A DNA stretch of 64,000 nt from JAHRVQ01 sp029941905. Its GTDB lineage: Bacteria; Pseudomonadota; Gammaproteobacteria; Pseudomonadales; Azotimanducaceae. The stretch is from the NCBI GenBank assembly GCA_029941905.1, contig JAPYTQ010000009.1:83458-147457 (forward strand), read 5' to 3'. Shown here in pieces: positions 61,494-64,000 of the stretch. Positions within the stretch are counted from its first letter, which is position 1. Each line of letters starts with the position of its first letter. The translations under genes and the position numbers were made by a program. A model generated the notes under the pieces. It was not told the origin of the DNA. It ran no database searches and saw nothing but the letters and a program-made list of their open reading frames with translations.

Positions 61494-62198
61494 CTATCTT
61501 GTGGCCACCTGAGAGGCAACATCGGTCGAAAACTCCAATACAACTCTACGATCAAAGAAGTTGTTTTCCGATGTCTCCTGCTCTTTTAAAGGCCTGGTTT
61601 CGCCGAATGCCTTCTCCTGGATCTGATTTTCCAGAACCCCCTGGCTGAGGAGGAAGGCTTTAACCGCGCCCACCCTTTGTTCGGATAATTTCTGGTTGTG
61701 TTCTGTTTTGCCCCGACGATCAGCGAATCCCGACAGGAGCACACTCGTCTCCTGATTCTGGGAGAGATTCAGGGCAATTTCATACAACTGGGATTCGTAA
61801 TGGGTTTCGATCCTGCTGGAACCGGTTCGAAATTGAATCGGGTGTTCACGTCGATTCCAGGTGCCGGTCTGGATATCGATCATTCGATCCAGTTCCACGC
61901 CAAGATTGGCAACCACAGCTTGCATTTCTGCCTTATCCCGCCGATGACTGGACGCCTGCTGCTTCATCTCGACTTCCTGATCCCTGTTGATTCGGTTTAC
62001 CCCCACCAGTTTTCCAATCAGACCCCCGCCAACCATCGCGCCAACACCGGCGCCAAATGGTCCGCCGAGCACGCCACCAATCACCGCGCCGACAGCAACA
62101 CCGCGACGTTCTTCAGTCAATGTGTCGCGCTGCTTTGCAAAGCTGCTGCTGCCAATTATCATAACTACTAACATGACTATCATTTGTTTGGTCTTCAT
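61494..62198 (-). CDS. pdsO: OmpA-family protein PdsO of the dedicated sortase system
   Basis: A 234-residue envelope protein. Start at 62198 gives a signal peptide MKTKQMIVMLVVMIIGSSSFA; the frame extends 12 residues upstream. The Gly-rich VGAVIGGVLGGPFGAGVGAMVGGGLIG segment (~32-58) could embed in a membrane. The C-terminal OmpA-like domain (~120-225) has LSGFADRRGKTEHNQKLSEQRVGAVKAFLL, the peptidoglycan (mDAP)-binding signature, and FDRRVVLEF. This combination matches PdsO (TIGR03789) from marine sortase systems. It is divergent from pdsR, and its terminator is at 61449. Confidence 0.85.
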   Translation of the reverse strand: MKTKQMIVMLVVMIIGSSSFAKQRDTLTEERRGVAVGAVIGGVLGGPFGAGVGAMVGGGLIGKLVGVNRINRDQEVEMKQQASSHRRDKAEMQAVVANLGVELDRMIDIQTGTWNRREHPIQFRTGSSRIETHYESQLYEIALNLSQNQETSVLLSGFADRRGKTEHNQKLSEQRVGAVKAFLLSQGVLENQIQEKAFGETRPLKEQETSENNFFDRRVVLEFSTDVASQVATR

Positions 62199-62369
62199 CG
62201 TCTTAATCCCCTTAGTGAATGTAATTCGCATCATTGATGCTTGAGGTTTATTAAACTGCTCAATTCAGGCATCTTAGGGAGGCAATTCTGGAAATGTGCG
62301 GATGAAATATGGCAGAAATATGACAATCTGGAATCAATCACCGCTGTGGAATTCAGGGGCAGTGACTCC

Positions 62370-63080
62370 ATGAGCTATCGCATCGCGATTGTTGAGGACG
62401 ACGAGGCATTGCGAGAGAACTATTCAGATGTTTTCCGCAAGCAGGGCTACCAGGTCAGCAGTTTCAAGAACCGCCCCGATGCCCAGGAGACCTTTCAGTC
62501 CAGGCTGCCGGATTTAGCCATTATCGATATTGGCCTGGCAGACGAGATCGACGGTGGATTTGCCCTATGCCAGTGGTTGCGCCATAAGTCCCAGACATTG
62601 CCCATTATTTTCCTGAGTGCGCGGGACAGCGATTTCGACATTGTCAGTGGCCTGCGCATGGGCGCAGATGATTACCTGACCAAGGATATCAGCCTGCCAC
62701 ATCTAATCGCCCGGGTGGCCGCTTTGTTTCGACGAATCGAAGTGATGGCAGAACCGGAATCCGGTTCTGAGGATATTATTGAATACGGCAAGTTGAAAAT
62801 CGATGGGCAGCGATTCAGTTGCACCTGGAACGAACATGTCATCGATTTAACACTGACAGAATTCTGGATGGTCTACTCACTCACAAAACATGTGGGTCAT
62901 GTCAAGAACCGGCAACAGTTAATGCAGGAATCACGGATAGTGGTCGACGATGCAACCATTACGTCCCACGTTAAGCGCATCAGGAAAAAGTTTGTACAGG
63001 TGGATCCGGAATTCAATTGCATTGATACCGTCTATGGCATGGGGTATCGCTGGAACGAGCATCTCATCGATGAGCGATGA
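62370..63080 (+). CDS. pdsR: Response regulator PdsR of the dedicated sortase system
   Basis: A 236-residue OmpR-type regulator. Start at 62370 (MSYRIAIVEDDEALRE) gives a normal receiver; the frame reads 43 residues upstream without homology. Receiver: VEDDEA, phospho-Asp in LAIIDIGLADEIDGGF, Thr/Ser in IFLSARD and Lys in DYLTKDIS. C-terminal winged helix: DLTLTEFWMVYSLTKHVGHVKNRQQLM and TSHVKRIRKKF, then DTVYGMGYRW. It likely controls the sortase and pdsO genes in response to PdsS. The kinase gene starts 3 bp after the stop. Confidence 0.87.
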   Translation: MSYRIAIVEDDEALRENYSDVFRKQGYQVSSFKNRPDAQETFQSRLPDLAIIDIGLADEIDGGFALCQWLRHKSQTLPIIFLSARDSDFDIVSGLRMGADDYLTKDISLPHLIARVAALFRRIEVMAEPESGSEDIIEYGKLKIDGQRFSCTWNEHVIDLTLTEFWMVYSLTKHVGHVKNRQQLMQESRIVVDDATITSHVKRIRKKFVQVDPEFNCIDTVYGMGYRWNEHLIDER

Positions 63081-63083
63081 GCG

Positions 63084-64000
63084 ATGACTGGCATCCGACC
63101 CGGGTTAAGGAGCCAGATCCTGCTGCCGACAGTTTTATTATTGTTACTACCAATACTCGGCCTGGTCTGGATAAACAATTGGACGACGGCACTGGAACAG
63201 TCCCAACAGGTCAATATGCGAACTTCGGCGCAAGCTATCGCCAGGGTATTGGTCAGGAATAACGAGTTCAGTAAGCTGCTATCTGTACTCACGAATTCGA
63301 TGACTGATGGAGATCTGTATAGCCAATCGATTCGAAACAATGTCTTTGTGGATGGAAAAAATGATGAATGGATCTCGATCGAACCAAGAAACTTTGATAA
63401 ATCTGACCTGGTTGAAATCAACTACCCATATACCAGTGATTCATTGACGTTTAAATTATCCCTGAGTTCGACGAATGAATTTCTTTTTGCTTTTTTTGAA
63501 GTCACTGACGACCGAACGGTTTACCGGGAAATAAACGATCCGGACATCCATCGAAATGACCATATCCAAATATCGTTAACGGATCCGGATAACGACTCTC
63601 ACCGCTATACCATATCTACCCATCAGCCAGCGGAAGTAACCGCTTTCAGCGTGTCGAACTACGGTCACGAACCTCGCCTGGAACCTCGTATCCATGGCGT
63701 CTGGGTTGCCACATCCGCAGGATACAATGTCGAGCTGCAAATTCCCCTTGATATGGTTGGCAGAAAGCTTTCATTCATCGTCGCAGATGTCGATGACCGT
63801 GATCAGCGAGAAGTAAAATTTCTTATGGGCAGTGCTGATACATCATCCGATGCAAGTGAGCCCGGTGATATCATCATTCCATCTTCAGCCCTGGTTGAAT
63901 TCCTGAGTTCATTCTACCCTTTGCAGGTTACACTGATTGATACTCTTGAACGTGTCGTCGCACACTCTGTAGTCGAACACTCTGTAGTCGAACACTCTGT
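63084..64000 (+). CDS. pdsS: Histidine kinase PdsS of the dedicated sortase system (3' end outside window)
   Basis: Open from ATG 63084, three bases after the pdsR stop, to the window end (305 codons). A membrane helix lies at ~12-29 (ILLPTVLLLLLPILGLVW), then an extracytoplasmic region that is read as a CBM9/DOMON-like sandwich (NNVFVDGKNDEWISIEPRNF, then DHIQISLTDPDNDSHRYTI, then HGVWVATSAGYNVELQIPLDMVG). This architecture matches PdsS (TIGR03785), which binds a ligand outside and phosphorylates PdsR. The kinase core lies beyond the window. A 15-bp direct repeat encoding HSVVE begins near the end. Confidence 0.78.
   Translation, partial: MTGIRPGLRSQILLPTVLLLLLPILGLVWINNWTTALEQSQQVNMRTSAQAIARVLVRNNEFSKLLSVLTNSMTDGDLYSQSIRNNVFVDGKNDEWISIEPRNFDKSDLVEINYPYTSDSLTFKLSLSSTNEFLFAFFEVTDDRTVYREINDPDIHRNDHIQISLTDPDNDSHRYTISTHQPAEVTAFSVSNYGHEPRLEPRIHGVWVATSAGYNVELQIPLDMVGRKLSFIVADVDDRDQREVKFLMGSADTSSDASEPGDIIIPSSALVEFLSSFYPLQVTLIDTLERVVAHSVVEHSVVEHS
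63963..64000 (+). repeat. 15-bp direct repeat in pdsS (window end)
   Basis: CACTCTGTAGTCGAA is repeated at 63963 and 63978, with a third partial copy from 63993 to the window end. The copies encode repeated His-Ser-Val-Val-Glu units just after the sensor sandwich. More copies may follow outside the window. In-frame units of this kind can vary in number. Confidence 0.8.

Noticed and set aside
62241..62369. 43-residue extension of the PdsR start
   Set aside because: The receiver domain begins normally at 62370; the extension has no family similarity.
1..64000. CRISPR arrays, tRNA, rRNA and replication origins
   Set aside because: No regularly spaced repeats, no cloverleaf-like tRNA sequence, no rRNA-like stretch and no iteron or DnaA-box cluster was seen by eye.

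Overview
The window reads as chromosome of a marine or aquatic gammaproteobacterium. The evidence is a complete proteobacterial dedicated sortase (Pds) gene set, SelO, a CsrA-type gene, c-di-GMP enzymes, and many catabolic genes (crotonases, CaiB/BaiF CoA-transferases, phytanoyl-CoA-type dioxygenases, short-chain dehydrogenases). Gene identities come from recognising motifs in the translated sequence; no database search was run. No tRNA, rRNA, CRISPR array or intact transposase gene was found.

Layout. 1-5.9 kb: the tail of a repeat-type protein, then a tight + strand operon (crotonase, aldo/keto reductase, PhyH dioxygenase, Rieske oxygenase alpha and beta, BphB-like dihydrodiol dehydrogenase) that looks like an aromatic-ring oxidation module. 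5.9-17.2 kb: EamA exporter, SDR, a GAF/GGDEF/EAL protein, a PQQ dehydrogenase with fused cytochrome c, gamma-glutamyltransferase, crotonase and MFS carrier. 17.3-26.8 kb: Xi-class GST, a 119-bp MITE-like element, MFS carrier, second PhyH, luciferase-like monooxygenase, SelO, crotonase, beta-lactamase-fold hydrolase and a CaiB enzyme. 26.8-28.1 kb: two integron attC sites with decayed cassettes, abutting the 5' stub of a methionyl-tRNA-synthetase-like gene on the other strand. That stub keeps its promoter, a Met-containing leader peptide and an attenuator-like set of alternative hairpins. 28.1-34.4 kb: amidohydrolase, a frameshifted csrA, a SPOR/CBM9/DUF5916 outer-membrane protein with a MarR regulator, and a double-receiver diguanylate cyclase. 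34.6-42.6 kb: a complete Dpp/Opp-type ABC importer followed by an acyl-CoA dehydrogenase and an SDR. 42.6-46.1 kb: third PhyH, SDR, DUF427 protein and a DmpA-type P1 peptidase. 46.2-51.1 kb: one very large membrane sensor gene (Cache-like sensor plus a STAND/AAA-like domain without a visible P-loop) that keeps its promoter and RBS but is broken by an in-frame TGA, a frameshift and an in-frame TAA. 51.1-55.7 kb: amidase, SDR, a peptidoglycan-binding amidase gene without a start codon, and a 2-hydroxyacid dehydrogenase. 55.8-64.0 kb: the Pds system (VIT/VWA sortase substrate, class GN sortase, OmpA protein PdsO, response regulator PdsR, partial histidine kinase PdsS), split by four unrelated genes.

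How the genes fit together. Much of the window is accessory catabolism: import of oligopeptide-like or other solutes, CoA activation by CoA transfer, oxygenation, and beta-oxidation-like steps. Two cell-envelope systems (DUF5916/SPOR and Pds) and two c-di-GMP proteins sit among these. Six loci are decayed by frameshift, nonsense, truncation or start loss. Two of these are single-base losses in short homopolymers, so sequencing or assembly error has to be excluded before they are called true pseudogenes.
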